Both the position numbers and the translations under genes were made by a program. From contig CAJNOI010000118.1 of assembly GCA_905250115.1 (NCBI GenBank), forward strand, positions 4,343 to 68,342: a stretch of 64,000 nucleotides of DNA, written 5' to 3'. The notes beneath the pieces are model-generated. The model was not told the DNA's origin and did no database searches. It saw only the letters and a list, made by a program, of their open reading frames with translations. Within the stretch, counting starts at the first letter, position 1; each line of letters starts with the position of its first letter. The DNA is from Adineta steineri. Its lineage: Eukaryota; Rotifera; Eurotatoria; Adinetida; Adinetidae. Below are positions 23,696 through 36,981 of the stretch, piece after piece.

Positions 23696-24663
23696 ATGCT
23701 TACTCAACTTTTTATCATTTGTTTTCTTCCGACAATTCTGACAGCAGAATTTATCGGCATTGCTCGTAGTGATGTCGTTCGCTCAAAAGAAATGACACTA
23801 GATGCATTCAATCAACAATTAAGTAACTATTGGACTTCAGATAAACTCAAATCGGCAAAATCATTAGATATCTCATTATCTAAAACAAATAGTAAATAAC
23901 AGCTAATCAATAATGCAGTGTTAACTGGACCTGAATCAAGTATTGCAGGCTCACTACCAACAAATAATTCTACAAAGAGTAAGATTATTTCACCAAATGG
24001 TCGTCAAGTTTATACAACAGGTCGTGTCTTTTGGCAAGTTGGAACAACACATTATACTTGTTCAGCTGCTGTTATTGTTTCAAAATCTGGTGATATGATT
24101 TGTACTGCTGGTCATTGTGTCTATGATACAACTAGCAAAACTTGGTATAACCAAAATAATTGGGTTTTCGTTCCGGGTTATAACAATGGTAATACTCCGT
24201 ATGGAGTATGGCCTATGCGACGTGTTACGGCACTTGTAGGATGGACAACTCAAAGTGACTACAACTATGATGTTGCTATGGTAGCTGTATCAACAGTAAA
24301 TGGACAACATCTTCAAGCATATGTTGGTTCACAAGGAATTGGTTTTAACTTTCCACGTTCAGCGTTTACTTATTCGTTTGGTACCCGAGTAATATCAACT
24401 CTGGCCTTACACTACAAAAATGCTCAGACACAACAAAAAACTCAGCATATACACAAAACAATTACCATGGGCTAGGATTAGCATGTAATATGGGTCCTGG
24501 ATGTAGTGGAGGTCCATGGTTACAAAATGTAGTTGATTCTACAGGTATTGGTTATGTAACATCCGTCAATAGTTTTCAGATAACAACTGTGCCTAATGTT
24601 ATAAATGGCCCTTATTTTGATATGAACATAAAGAATTTATATGACAATTCAACATCAATGTAG
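23696..24663 (+). pseudogene. Secreted V8/trypsin-fold serine protease, disrupted
   Basis: A signal peptide (L-T-Q-L-F-I-I-C-F-L-P) and a propeptide-like segment are followed by a chymotrypsin-fold protease. It shows His in T-A-G-H-C-V-Y-D, Asp in Y-N-Y-D-V-A-M-V, and Ser in G-C-S-G-G-P-W. The motifs and the N-W-V-F-V-P-G-Y segment resemble bacterial and fungal glutamyl-endopeptidase-like enzymes. Two lesions are present: an in-frame TAA at 23897-23899 with the same frame open beyond it, and a one-base frameshift near 24379-24383, after which the Ser motif continues in another frame to TAG 24661-24663. No intron is needed. This suggests a dead copy or sequencing errors. Horizontal origin is plausible but untested. 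Confidence 0.8.
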
Positions 24664-25183
24664 AATTGTCAATTTAACTTAATTTAATCAAGGATCTTTT
24701 TTTCTAGCGTCTTTTTATTTTACTAAATTTTATACTCTTGAATATTTTTATCATTTTTAATTTATTACATAATTATAAACGAACATTATTATTTTGTCCA
24801 TAAAAAATTATCCTTTTACAAATAACGATGTATGTTATTTTGTATAGTATGAAGAAAATCTACAGCGAATTTATATAAAACTATTCATCAATAAAATATA
24901 AGTCAAGAAACGCTTGAAAAAAGATATGTTATTTAATTTGAATTCAAGCTGTTAATTACTTCTTTTGCATATAGTATATAGCATTGAATTATTCATAAAT
25001 TAAATGATCTTTGCCATAATATAATTATAAATATATATTTTTTTAATGTATTGTATACTAGATTTTAGTGACATCTTTATTTTTATTTAGTCATACCAAT
25101 TGGTTCTTCCACTCGATCTGATGGGATGACACATAAGGTTAGTTAATTTTTCAGCTAGTTTCAAGTTTACATATTCAATTAAT
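24664..25183. other. Intergenic and SGT leader
   Basis: AT-rich. TTAATTTTTCAG lies 31 bp before the SGT start codon (AG near 25151-25152) and could be a trans-splice or 5' UTR acceptor. No gene. Confidence 0.45.
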
Positions 25184-26910
25184 ATGTCGCATCAACAAAT
25201 AGCAAAACAACATTTAGTTTATGCAATTTTAAAATTTCTCGATGGAGAAATACGAGCTGAATCTTCTAACGCTGAACGACGTGAAAGCATGGAAGGTATA
25301 TTATCTATATAGATTAATATAAATAAGATTTAATTTTTACTCAAACAATTATTTTTATTTAGTTGCTGTTCAATGTCTTGAAACAGCATATGAAGTATCA
25401 CTTACAAATGCACAAAATGAATCAATGTATGGTCCACCTATAGATCTTGTATCACTTGTATCAGATATTGCAGCAGCAACATCATCGCATCAAGCAACTT
25501 TCACATCATGGCTAAGTGCTAATGAACAACCGGTATTGATCTGTTATTTCTTCTATATAAAACTATGTATGTATTGTATTTTAATTTTAGTCTATGAATG
25601 TACCATTAACAGATGATATGCGACAACAAGCGGATAAATTAAAAAATGAAGGAAATGAATTTGTTAAACAAGAAAAATATAAAGAAGCATTAGATGCATA
25701 TAATGCAGCAATTCAAATCGATGGTAATAATGCCATTTATTATTGTAATCGGTATGTTATCTGTTAATAACTACATACATATTATAAATTTTATTTCTTT
25801 TTTTCACTCTAGTGCTGCTGCACATAATAAATTAAATAATAATGATCAAGCATTACATGATTGTTTTCATTCTATTGAAATTGATCCAAATTACAGTAAA
25901 GCTTATGGACGACTTGGGTATATTAGAAATTTTCTATTTGAAAAATATATTGACAATAATTTCTGCTGTTTTTTTTTTATAGTGTTATTTATCTCTCATT
26001 AGATAAAGTACATGAAGCACTTGATGCATATAAAAAAGCACAGGCATTAGAACCAAATAATGACAATTATAAACAATCTATTAGAATCTGTGAAGATCGA
26101 TTGAATGGAGCACCAGGAGGTGCGGCTGGTGCTGCAGCTGGTGGTGTATGTTTATATTTGTTTATTATTTATGTTTTCATAGTATATTTTGTTTAGGTAC
26201 CTAATATGCAATCTATGTTTGGATCATTATTGGGTGGTATGGGTGGTATGCCTGGCATGGCTGGCATGGGTGGAATGCCTGGTATGGCTGGCATGGGTGG
26301 TATACCTGGTATGCCTGGTATGGGTGGTGGTGCAGCTGGTGGACCAGACATGATGTCATTTTTTAATAATCCATCATTGATGAATATGGTTTGTTTTGTA
26401 TTTTGATATAAAAACATTTCTTCATAATTTTATTGATTTATAGGCAATGCAATTTGTTCAAAATCCTCAAGTTCAAGGATTGTAAGTTTTTTTTTACGTT
26501 TTTAAAATTCAATGAATTTAAATTATTAAATGATTGTTATAGAATGGCAAATCTAGTAACAAATTTAGGTGGACAAGAAGGTGGTGAAGTTGGTTTAGAA
26601 ACTCTATTACAAACGTAAGATAAATGAAGAAAGAAGTTTTTTTTATAAATTAATGTATTTTTATTTAGTGGCCAACGTATGGCTACAGAATTATCAGCTA
26701 ATAATCCTGAACTTATGGAAAATCTTCGACGTAATATGGGTAATCGACCACCTGGTGGAGATAATAATAATTCAACACCAGATAATAACTCCAACGAATC
26801 AACAAGTATATTTAATTATAATTATGAAACACTTACAAAAATTCTATTTTATTTTTATCTATATAGATCCTGATAATAGTTCAGATCAAAATAAACCACC
26901 ATCATCATAA
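25184..26910 (+). CDS. SGTA: Small glutamine-rich TPR protein (SGT/SGTA), co-chaperone
   Basis: Ten exons: 25184-25295, 25363-25532, 25591-25751, 25813-25917, 25983-26145, 26197-26388, 26444-26481, 26543-26614, 26669-26805, 26867-26910 (397 aa). An N-terminal dimerisation domain (L-V-Y-A-I-L-K-F-L, V-A-V-Q-C-L-E-T-A-Y) precedes three TPRs. These start at A-D-K-L-K-N-E-G-N-E-F, include the Hsp-binding-type residues N-C-N-R-A-A-A-H and S-K-A-Y-G-R-L-G, and end with A-L-D-A-Y-K-K-A. A long Gly/Met-rich stretch of near-repeats follows (exon 6), then N-P-x-L/V-x-x-M elements and an Asn/Ser-rich tail. SGTA binds Hsp70/Hsp90 and the BAG6 complex and sorts hydrophobic tail-anchored or mislocalised proteins. 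It is longer than human SGTA because of the Gly/Met region. Confidence 0.92.
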
Positions 26911-27152
26911 AAAAACAAAATTATTGTTACTCATTTTTCCATCGTAACTTGTTCGCTTCTTTTTTTTTGGACAATTTTTATTTCCGATTCGTTTGTTAAC
27001 GATATATTCAGTTGTTGTTTTTTTCTTTATATACACAGTTTCTCTCATTATATTCATCTGCATGCACGCAATCCGTCTACTTTCTTTTTTCTCTGATTAT
27101 ATTCAAAGTTTTTTCTTTCTACAAAAAAAAAAGAAATAAATTTTCACACGAT

Positions 27153-27174
27153 AGACAGACAGACAGACAGACAA
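27153..27174. repeat. (AGAC)n microsatellite
   Basis: Five to six perfect AGAC units in the spacer between the convergent SGT and cathepsin genes. Confidence 0.85.
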
Positions 27175-27200
27175 ATAAGAAACCAGAAAAATATTATAGT

Positions 27201-28559
27201 TTATGTTAATTTTGCATAATAAGCCATAGAAGCAATACCACACATATTTCCTTTATCTTTTACTAAACGAAAATAACCACTTTCACCCCATTTTTCACCC
27301 CAAGAATTTTTTATAATCCAATATGATAATTTAAGTGTACTATCATAACCATAACCAACAGCAACCATAGCATGATCCATATCTTGTCGACGAGTTGGAC
27401 AACTTGGTATTGTAAGTACACCAGATTTATAAAACATAAATAATTTAGAATCAGCATCAAGACCAATAAATATCGGTCCATAAGTAACAAGTGCTTGAGC
27501 CATTGTTTTTTCATCACCTTCGGGAATAGCTCCATATTCAATATTACCAAGATTTATTTGATTAATTCCACTTGTTTTACATGTTTGTTTTACCCCTGCA
27601 TATGGATAAGATGCAAGTGTAGCAATTTTACCACCTTGTCCTAATACATAACGAACACTTGGTGCAAAATTTCCACCATTACAACCACTATTACCAGTAG
27701 AACAATCTGTTATTTGTTGTGGACTTAAATCGGTAACACTTGTAGCTTTTGTTTTTATAGCATAAAGACTTTCTAGAACTGATGCACTAGCAAATGCATA
27801 ACAACATCCACAATTAAGTTGATTTTTAATACTACCAACAACATTTTTACTACGCCAATCAAATGAACTGGTTGATTGTGCATTATTATTATTATTATTA
27901 GCAGGAGCAGGAGTACTAGTACTAACATTAAAAAGACCTATTAACCAATCAGTAAATCCACGTCTATCATGATGTTTTTGACGATGATGTTGTCTATTAA
28001 TCATACTTCTTTTTAATCGTTGTGAACGATAATGACGTTGATAAAGTTTATTGAGACTACGACGAAATGAATCTTTATCTTCACTATCATCATCATAATT
28101 ATCTAAGAAATTTCGTCGTAAACTAGTTGATACAATCAAACCTTTTTTCAAAGAATTAAATTCATCTGTTGACCAATCAGCATATTCATTTAATTCTAAC
28201 TCATATGTCTGTAATTTATTAAGATTTGTTTCGAGAACATATTTAAGATGGTCACGAAATATACGAAGACGTTGTTTTTCTTCATCTATAATAAACCAAA
28301 ATAAATTAAAAAGAAAAAAACATATTCTAAGAAACTAACCAAGAGATGAATAAGCACGACCATATTTTGACTTGAAAAAAGTCCACATACGACCAACAAC
28401 CGAATCATTAACACTTAACATACCTTCAAACTTAAATTTAGCAGCATCAACAAGGTTATCCACATAGTCTTGAAGGGATGTAGTTCCAAATAATCCATCC
28501 GTAGGTCTACAAAAACCGAGTAGACAAATAGCTGTGAATACAATCCACTGTAACTTCAT
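27201..28559 (-). CDS. Papain-family (C1A) cysteine protease with I29 propeptide
   Basis: Exons 28559-28340 and 28285-27201 give 434 aa. A signal peptide (W-I-V-F-T-A-I-C-L-L-G-F) is followed by an inhibitor_I29 prodomain (W-x-x-F-K-S-K-Y-G-R-A-Y, E-K-Q-R-L-R-I-F-R, N-E-Y-A-D-W). A long basic Arg/His-rich and Asn-rich linker precedes the mature enzyme at F-D-W-R. The catalytic site reads N-Q-L-N-C-G-C-C-Y-A-F; the usual form is C-G-S-C-W-A-F, so Ser is Cys and Trp is Tyr. The oxyanion Gln and nucleophile Cys are kept. The His is in M-D-H-A-M-V-A-V-G-Y-G and the Asn in I-K-N-S-W-G. It is probably an active lysosomal or secreted protease. The ~120-residue linker is unusually long. Confidence 0.9.
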
Positions 28560-31500
28560 CTCCTTCTGAAAAGAAAAAAAAGGTAAAATAACGAAAAATC
28601 ATAAAGTAACAACAATTTATATTTCGTATTATTCTTAATGGGCACTGCACCATCATAATATATGTTGTGACTGATTCATTTTCTCTCATTCTATGTTGTG
28701 ACATTCAAGCGCATATTATGTATATCAAATAGAAACTCATTTTTCTTTTTCTTTCAAAAATATTCTATGATATCGATCAATATTCTCGAGCGATCGAACA
28801 GAAAAACAGAAATATGGATGCATATAATATATGATTGTTTACTATGTACACAGTAGATTATTCATGTTTTCTATCAATTATGATTAAACTTGGTTTTCAA
28901 GTATATTATAAATTTACCTCTATAGAATGATTTCTATTGAAAAAATATTGGTACTATTTGTAGACGGTTTATATTTATAAAAATAAAAGCATATAGAAAA
29001 GAAAAGATCTATAATGCGTAATTATATAAACCCACCTTATTATTCTTGATCAATAAAAGTACATTTTAAATCATTCACGCATATGTATGAAGTTGTTGAA
29101 TATTCTTGTCAAATGACATTGAGATATTTAAAATTTTATTTTGTTCTATGAATACGTGATATATAATTTTAAAAATTTAAAAGAATTAAACTGTTTATTC
29201 AAGATAATTTATTTTTCATTCATAGAAAATATGAAAAGAGAAATTTGTGCATAATTTGATGATTATTACTATTCTGCAATACTGGAGTGGTGTATTTTGA
29301 TTTCTGTACATATTAAATAAATATTTATTAAACAATCAAAAGAGACCTGGACGATTGTGAGTTTATAATATCGAACCGAAATCGAAAAAACAATCGTCAG
29401 TGTACTAGAGTTACATTCAAGAATATTAAATTTATGAAAGAAATCTGATATTGTTGTACTAGTTCATTTGTTTAGACTTCTAAATCAAAATATTATTAGT
29501 ACAAACTATAATAACTCTTTATTCATCATATTCAAATAATCATTACTCATAGAATTATTGTTGACTGTTCTCAAAGTAATACTGTAAGAATATAAATAAT
29601 AAAAGCGAATGCTGCTGAAGAAATAACATCAAAATATGGTTATTAATGGTATTAACCATTTTATGATTTTGTTTCTATAGTTTTCTTGAATCCTGCAATG
29701 CAAAGAATGAAATGTTAATTTGAAAAAAAAACATAAGTCAAATACTATGTCTTATGATATCGGTGATCAAGAATAACTCTGAAATCTGTTAGTAATTATT
29801 TATAGTTTTTCATAATATATTTTATATGAAACTACAGATGATAGACTTGTTGACGTTATAATATAAGTAGATTTCGAGTACTGTTTATTATAAATAGGTC
29901 TAACCTTTAGGAAAAAAACAATCAATAAAGACTCCATGGATTTGTTAATTCTAATATGCCTGTGAATGTTATCTATATTTATTCGGTCTGGCTGACATCG
30001 TGATATATTTGATTTCCTACGGTATACTCGCCGAAAACCCTGGAACATTCTATCTACAATTGCAAGCCAGATGTATTGATCGATAAATATTTGGACATAA
30101 TTTAATGATCGTTTTTCGTATTACAACTCATAAAGTTTTATAAACAACCCTAATTATTTCTGTAACTATGTTAAATAACTTGAATTATTTTATCAAAACA
30201 TTATTGCTCTCAAATACAATATCAATCAATGTCACTATTTCATATTAGACAGTTTGTTATCGATATATGAAAATGATTTATCTTTGTCTCCAAAGTTAGC
30301 AAAGATATTAGTCTTATTATCTTTCAATAAGTGGTCATTAGCAAATCAAAATAACTAAATTACTTCAATAGTATTATGATATGTCTAGTCCTAGACTAAT
30401 CGTCAATATTTCTGAAATGTAATTCTTTCTTTTTTAAATGTAAATAAGCATAGGTCATTACATCTCAAGGTGAAATAGACATAAATCGACATTTAATCAT
30501 TGTTGAAATCTTTTTCATTTTCTGTCTCTTTACACGATTTAACGAGAAAATAATTTTCTTGAATTTAAAAATATACTACCGTTAGTATATATTTATATTC
30601 TTTTGAAAAAATATCATGATTTGTTTATCTCAAAACCCAGAAAAATTGAGTTAACACTTTAGATATTGAAAACATATGATTGATGATATCCTTGTGATAT
30701 CATAAAAATTATTTTAGAAAAGATTGATGATTATTTCAAACCGAAACATTAGCATTTAACTCAATAATCCTATCAAAGATTAGAATATTTATTTGTTTTT
30801 ATTACATAAAGAAATGAAGAAGAAAACAAAACATGATAAATATTTCTCTATATATAATATTAAGTATTTATTATCAATAAATATTTAATTCTATATAAAT
30901 AATTAAATTCACTTCATCTTAAAATAACCAAAACAAGATACAATCAAGACTTCAAAACAAATGAATACATTGAACAGTTGTCTACAAAAAATTTATACTG
31001 AATAACACTGAAATAATTTCTTACAATCAACAGACATATGATTTATCTTATAAATGGCGATGCTATGTATATTGAAAATATCTCAGTCGTAGATAACTAA
31101 ACAAAAAGAACATGTTCTAATCAATTTTTTTTCATTCTAACATTGTTTATCATGGAATGATAATTAAAAGTATTTACTAGAGCATTATTTCATTCGTAGA
31201 TTTATTATATAAGAATATATATTGCGTATATAAACAATTAAATTTGTTTTCGCATAAGTAAAGATTTGATTGTCCATCATCGCTTGAGATTATTCGAATA
31301 GTTTCAAAAATATGTATGACATGTGCTAACATAAAATATGCAATAGATACGAGCTTAATTTACATAGCTATAAGCAATCGATGACAAGTTACATTTTTCA
31401 TCATCAATTTCTTAGGGAAGAAAAATAGATAAAGACAAATGCTTCTTTTGATAAAAACATGTTGATCAAAAACAAGTTTTATTCATAATTGACAATTAGA

Positions 31501-33356
31501 TTTTATATTCTTGAAATGTTTCTTTCAATATTTTATGATAAAATGGTTCTTTACGTCAACTTAATACAAAAGAGGAAAAAAAGTCCAATAGAATTTCTAT
31601 CTTGTCAGTTAAGATCTGATTATTTCAGGATATAGAAAAATATGCAACGAGACATCTTTGGTCGATTAAGAAAATTACAATATCATTTTGAATATAAATC
31701 TCTATGTAAATCAACCATGTCAAAACATATGTTGTTTTTCTATGAGTAAAAATATGTCCATGCAAATTAATATTTAAAGCTAAAAGAAAAAATCTCAAGT
31801 TAACACATAAAAATTTCATCGTTAGAAAAAAAGGCTAACAGTTCTTCTTCTTCCTTGTGATAATTTGATGTATGATGTAATCACAATTGTCACATTAACC
31901 AATTCATCTCGAATATTCATGATTTAGTGCGAAGCTCTTACATCATCTATCTTCTACATATCATTTTTCTCTTCTTGTTAATAATCAATACATATTATTT
32001 TCCAATAGTAAAGAATATTTTTTTTCATATATATATTTGTTTGATATGTTTCGCATTATCAATCATGTAATTAATAAAATTTCTTTGGATATTTTTGCAA
32101 ATTATTTTTTGTTATTAACTCGAGGGTTATTTCTTTTGCATAATATGATTAGTAAGAGAAAACTCAATCACTTATTCAAATGAATCAATATCTAGCTACT
32201 ATATTTATTCATCGATCATTATTAATGATGGAAATCTTTTCGATAGGTTGTCAAATGGTTTTACAAATCAAATATCTTAATAGAAAGAGAAAAAAAAATC
32301 TGGACAAAGCCAAAAAAAAATAGAATAAACGACTATTGTGTATATGTTGAAGAAGACATAAACGGCATTGAAGAACAACAACGATAATGGATGGTAAAAA
32401 AGGACAAGGCCTCAGTCTTTATTCTTTGCCCTCACGCGCATACTGAATGAATTCGACGCCTATATTATTCTCTAATATCGATGGTAAGCAACAAAAAAAA
32501 AGATAAGATTATTTGTGTATCTCTATTTGCATACAGAAATTTTTTTTAATATTATCTAGTGTTAGTATTGCTGATGAGCTGTCTTTGTCATTTCGATAAT
32601 CAAATTTTCTTCCAAAAGAAATAGAGTCATTTTCTTTCTTTTTTTTCATTTTTGTGTACTTGTACAGATATATTATATATCTACTAGATTAAAAAAAGAT
32701 CTTGATAAGGATGTTTGTCGACATTTGACAAAGAGAATATCTGAAGTATTGACATTGACATTATTTTAGTTTGATCATTTGTATATATCTTTGATAAGAA
32801 GGAAAAAAAAAGAAATAAACACATAGATATAAACAGTTTCATTTGATTAGACTACTCGAATAGTATACAAGTATCATTATTTTTCTGCTACATGAGTCTT
32901 TACTTATCTTCAATGATTAATTTAAGTCATGCTAACAATAGGCAAAAACATGTACTTATCTATAATCATATAAATAAGAATAAGAAAACCCATCATCATC
33001 AAAACTATTAGTTTTACATTGATTTGCTTGTATAAGCTATGTCTACTATTAAAAAAGACAATGTTCGCCTAACTAACATTGTCATTGCCCACAAGAAAAA
33101 AGAAACTACAGGCACAACATATATATATATATTAAATTATTCTATGCTCTACATTTTTGTTTTCGGTACTTGTATGTCACCTTCTATATGTCTATAATGA
33201 TAAACAGACAATCATTCAAAAACATTATAGATATAGATATACATATTTATATATATATAATTGTTAAATGACAAAATGAATAAAAGAAGGTATCTATCTT
33301 ACAGAATCTAGGCTATCAAAATTTTATCCAACCATAATGACATATTATGTATGCAG

Positions 33357-33393
33357 TTCTTCTTCTTCTTCTTCTTCTTCTTCTTCTTCTTCT
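33357..33393. repeat. (TTC)n microsatellite
   Basis: About twelve perfect TTC units. Confidence 0.9.
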
Positions 33394-34521
33394 CGTCTTT
33401 CTATCTTCTATCTTCAAGCATACTGTCTATTTTCATTTCATTAGTTTGTCTCTAAATAACAGAAATATGCTCTTATAGTTCTCTTACAATCGTTCCACAT
33501 TATCAAAGGGAAATTTTGAGTAATGTGAAGCATCATTATTGTTGTCCTAGCATATCGCGTGTTAAAACGAATAAGACCAATAGGGAGAGAAAAAAAATGG
33601 ATTTATATCATCATTGTGTCAGAGGAAAAGAGCAGCTGTCCGCCATTTGAACAATTGGCTAAGCGATCAGTGACGAGTGAGAAGTACCCGAGTAAGTAAG
33701 AATAGTAATTTTTGGCATGAGTGACGTATGTATACATGAATAAATGTACAAGCAATATGTCCAAATAGATATAAACATAATCATTGAATGATAAATATAG
33801 AGAAGTTAGAGAGAAATGGTTGAATGGTATAATGTATCAGTTCTGTTCCTACCATTATTCAACTTGATAATGTCGAGTCATATCGATTAGCATCTAGATA
33901 CATTAGTAGAAGAACAAATAAAACATTAGCAGATATTCTTTACCTGTTCTCTGATAAACTTCTTGATTACAAATTATTCTTCTATCCACCATCTTATCTT
34001 AGTAAGTATATATCTGTCCTAAATTTTATTCGTTGACATTGGAAGATAATTGAAAGTCTATTGTATTTAATGAGAAAATACATTAAGCATTTATATAAAG
34101 AACTCTTTTTTTTTCTATCAGAATCTTTATATTCGCTATCATCATACGATTAAAAATAATCGATTAGTAAATGTTCGTCTATATTATCTTTTTATTTTTC
34201 ATATTTTTACTTGAGTAAGTATTTTGAAAAAAACTTCTCTATAGATTAAACGAGTATAATAATGAAGAATCAAACACGAGTTTATGCTTGATTAGAATAA
34301 AGTAAGATAACAAAAATAGAAAGAAAAAAAAAAGATTTATCTACTCATCCATCTTTTCCGTGATTAAAACTGACTATCCCCATACATTAAAATAAACTCG
34401 AAGAAACCTAATTACTCCTTTTTCTTTCTATTTGATGTTTCTTCCTCCTTTGTTTGATTACAACTAATGATAAATATAGATTCACTATGTCCAGATGACA
34501 TTTAGTCGACTGATACTTTCA

Positions 34522-34552
34522 TATCTATCTATCTATCTATCTGTCTATCTAT
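34522..34552. repeat. (TATC)n microsatellite with one variant
   Basis: Seven to eight TATC units interrupted once by TGTC. Confidence 0.85.
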
Positions 34553-35076
34553 TTATATATATACAGTATTCACATCAGGTATATATCAGATTATAAGATA
34601 ATCTTATGAGAATCTATTTGTAAAGATATTCAAATCTATTCTATGTATTATAGAACAGACAATAAGCCGCCTCTTTTTTGTCTTTCTTATATGGGTATCT
34701 CGTTTTTTTTCTGGGTACTTTTTCTTTCAACAGAGCCGTCTCTACTATGTCTTTGTCAACTAAACAGTAAGACTATTGCAATCCTACTACTCAGTCTACT
34801 AATGGGATTGGAATCGTTGCTCTAGCTGCAACTGATGATCATGTGTTTTTTTCACGAACAAAATATATATTCTTTTTCTTCCACTCTTTCAGCAGATTAA
34901 GTATTTTTAGATAAATCTCTATTTGTCATATGATAATTACTGTAGAAACTAGTCTAATAGATAATATCATCATATAAAAACTTTTTTGTTTTAGATCATT
35001 ATCGCCTTTTTCTATTTTATATTCTTACCTATGTCTATAGAGATAACTTGACTGTATTATTATTCCACTAAATCAG

Positions 35077-36981
35077 ATGGAATTCAATATACATGAAACT
35101 TTCAATGGTACAATAACATCAACAGTATCTAATCGAGATGTTGCCGTTGAAGATGAACTTAAATTAGGTATTCTTAAAATATGTTTATTCAGTACATTTT
35201 TTGTACTTGGTCTTATTGGTAATTCACTGGTACTTATTGGCATTGGACTTAATAAAGGCATGCAAACTCCAACAAATTTATTAATATTTAATTTAGCACT
35301 TGCCGATATTCTATTCATTATTGTTTGTATACCAACAACTCTATTTAGTTTCTTTGGCCGTTGGCCTTTTGCAGAATTTGGTTGTAAATTAGGTAAATAA
35401 GTGAAAACAAAAAACTATTCTTCTGACATAGATTTGCAAATAATTGTTTTGTTTTTGTTTAATATTTAATTGTTGTCTATTATTATAGCACAATTCATCA
35501 ATCATTTATCTGCTTTTATGAGCATTTATTTGCTTGTATTCATGTCAATTGATCGTTATCTTGCTGTTGTTCATGCTATTGATTCAATTGGGAATTACCG
35601 AACAACAAAAAATACGACTATTTGTATTATGTATGACATTTATTTTGCTGTTTTCCCTGAAGTACTTGATTATTACTAGAACAATCAAAAGAAATTCTGA
35701 TTTTTTTTCTCCATAAATTAAAAAAGAATGAATAGTTCTGAATTAGGATTAATCTTAGTAAGGATTACATTAAAAGAAAGAGAATTACTCCTCGTGAGCG
35801 AATGAAAAACTTTTGTTAGTTCATAATTTATGTATTATAACCTACTTCTTTTTTTTTTAATTATTCCTACAGAGCTCTTTGGTTAATGGGTGTTGTATTA
35901 TCATTGATTATTGGTTCATTATTTACTGTGATTAAATTCGGTGGTGATGGATCACCTGTATCAATGCATTGTCTTCTACGTTATTTACAATTAGATTCTG
36001 ATCATATACCGGAGGTAATACATACTACACAGTTTCCAGTAATGAATTCTTCAAATTCTATTTCAATAATAAATCATACCGATGATAATTCTTTAAATTC
36101 TCTAAATCAAGTTTTACCGATTGAAGCAAGTCTTTATTGGCTTGGTTTTGTTATATTTCTTTACGCACTTCCGTTGACAATTATTGTCATTCTCTATGGA
36201 TTAATGCTAAAATTCTTACGTGGAGCACGTGGTCAATCAGTTGGGAAAAGTAAACGACGTGCTACACGTATGATTTTAGCTGTTGTTTTAACCTATGCTT
36301 TCTGTTGGTTTTTAATGCAGTTATCATTTATTTCGAATATTGTTCTTTCAAGAAATACAAGTCATGATTTTGCTACTTATATGGATATTTTAACAACATT
36401 TGCTAATGTTTTTGCTTATCTTAATTCTGTATGTAAATTATTTTTTAAACAAAATTTTATATTATTATTATTCTATTTAGTGTACAAATCCAATTCTATA
36501 TGGTTTTATGTCAAAAAATTTTCGTTCATCATTTATTGATTTACTTTGTTGTCGTTATTCGAAACGACATATCTATCAACATAATGAAAGTTTACGTCAT
36601 CGACGTGCAACAGGAAATTTTACAAATAATCTAAATACAAAATATCGACAAAATGATTATATAGGATCATGTGTTTCACATTTTACACAATTAAATCCAA
36701 TAGCAAGAATGTCAACTGCAGGAGGAGATGGAGTTTTTTCTTCATCATCACGACTTACAACAGAATTATTACCAAAATATGATCAACAAGAATTGATAAA
36801 TGATGATAAAAGACTATCAATAGATAATTGTAGTTCTTGTCATATTACAGTTGGTACACAAACAAATACATTAGATAAACCACATCGTCGACGAAAACAT
36901 ATAGACAGATCACCGATCGTTGCTTATACATCATTATCATCTCAATCTACGCTAAAAACGACTGAGATGTTTTGTGCATAA
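35077..36981 (+). CDS. Rhodopsin-family GPCR, neuropeptide-receptor type
   Basis: Four exons: 35077-35392, 35489-35630, 35873-36428, 36481-36981 (504 aa). The extracellular N-terminus has N-glycosylation sites. TM1 has G-N-S-L-V-L, TM2 L-A-L-A-D, and the conserved Cys at the start of TM3 is in F-G-C-K-L. The DRY box is intact (I-D-R-Y-L-A-V-V-H). The second Cys is in S-M-H-C-L-L in ECL2, and TM7 reads N-S-C-T-N-P-I-L-Y. ICL3 is basic (G-K-S-K-R-R-A-T-R-M). TM6 has F-C-W-F-L instead of C-W-x-P. The long Ser/Thr-rich tail suits arrestin binding. The pattern suggests the allatostatin, galanin or somatostatin/opioid group; the ligand cannot be told. The exon 2 donor was chosen because it restores TM4 in phase (C-I-I-A-L-W-L-M-G-V-V-L). 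Confidence 0.9.

Larger units (their letters stand above)
28560..35076. other. 6.5-kb region without recognisable genes
   Basis: Very AT-rich with many short runs. Microsatellites lie at 33357-33393 (TTC) and 34522-34552 (TATC). I see no open frame with family resemblance, no tRNA and no transposon ends. It could hold regulatory DNA for the GPCR downstream, decayed repeats or non-coding transcripts. Confidence 0.5.

Noticed and set aside
26193..26417. Minus-strand Pro-rich frame over SGT exon 6
   Set aside because: Antisense of the Gly/Met-rich repeat of SGT.
29800..30048. Open frame in the gene-free block (minus strand)
   Set aside because: No recognisable motif, no splice partners, and length expected by chance.
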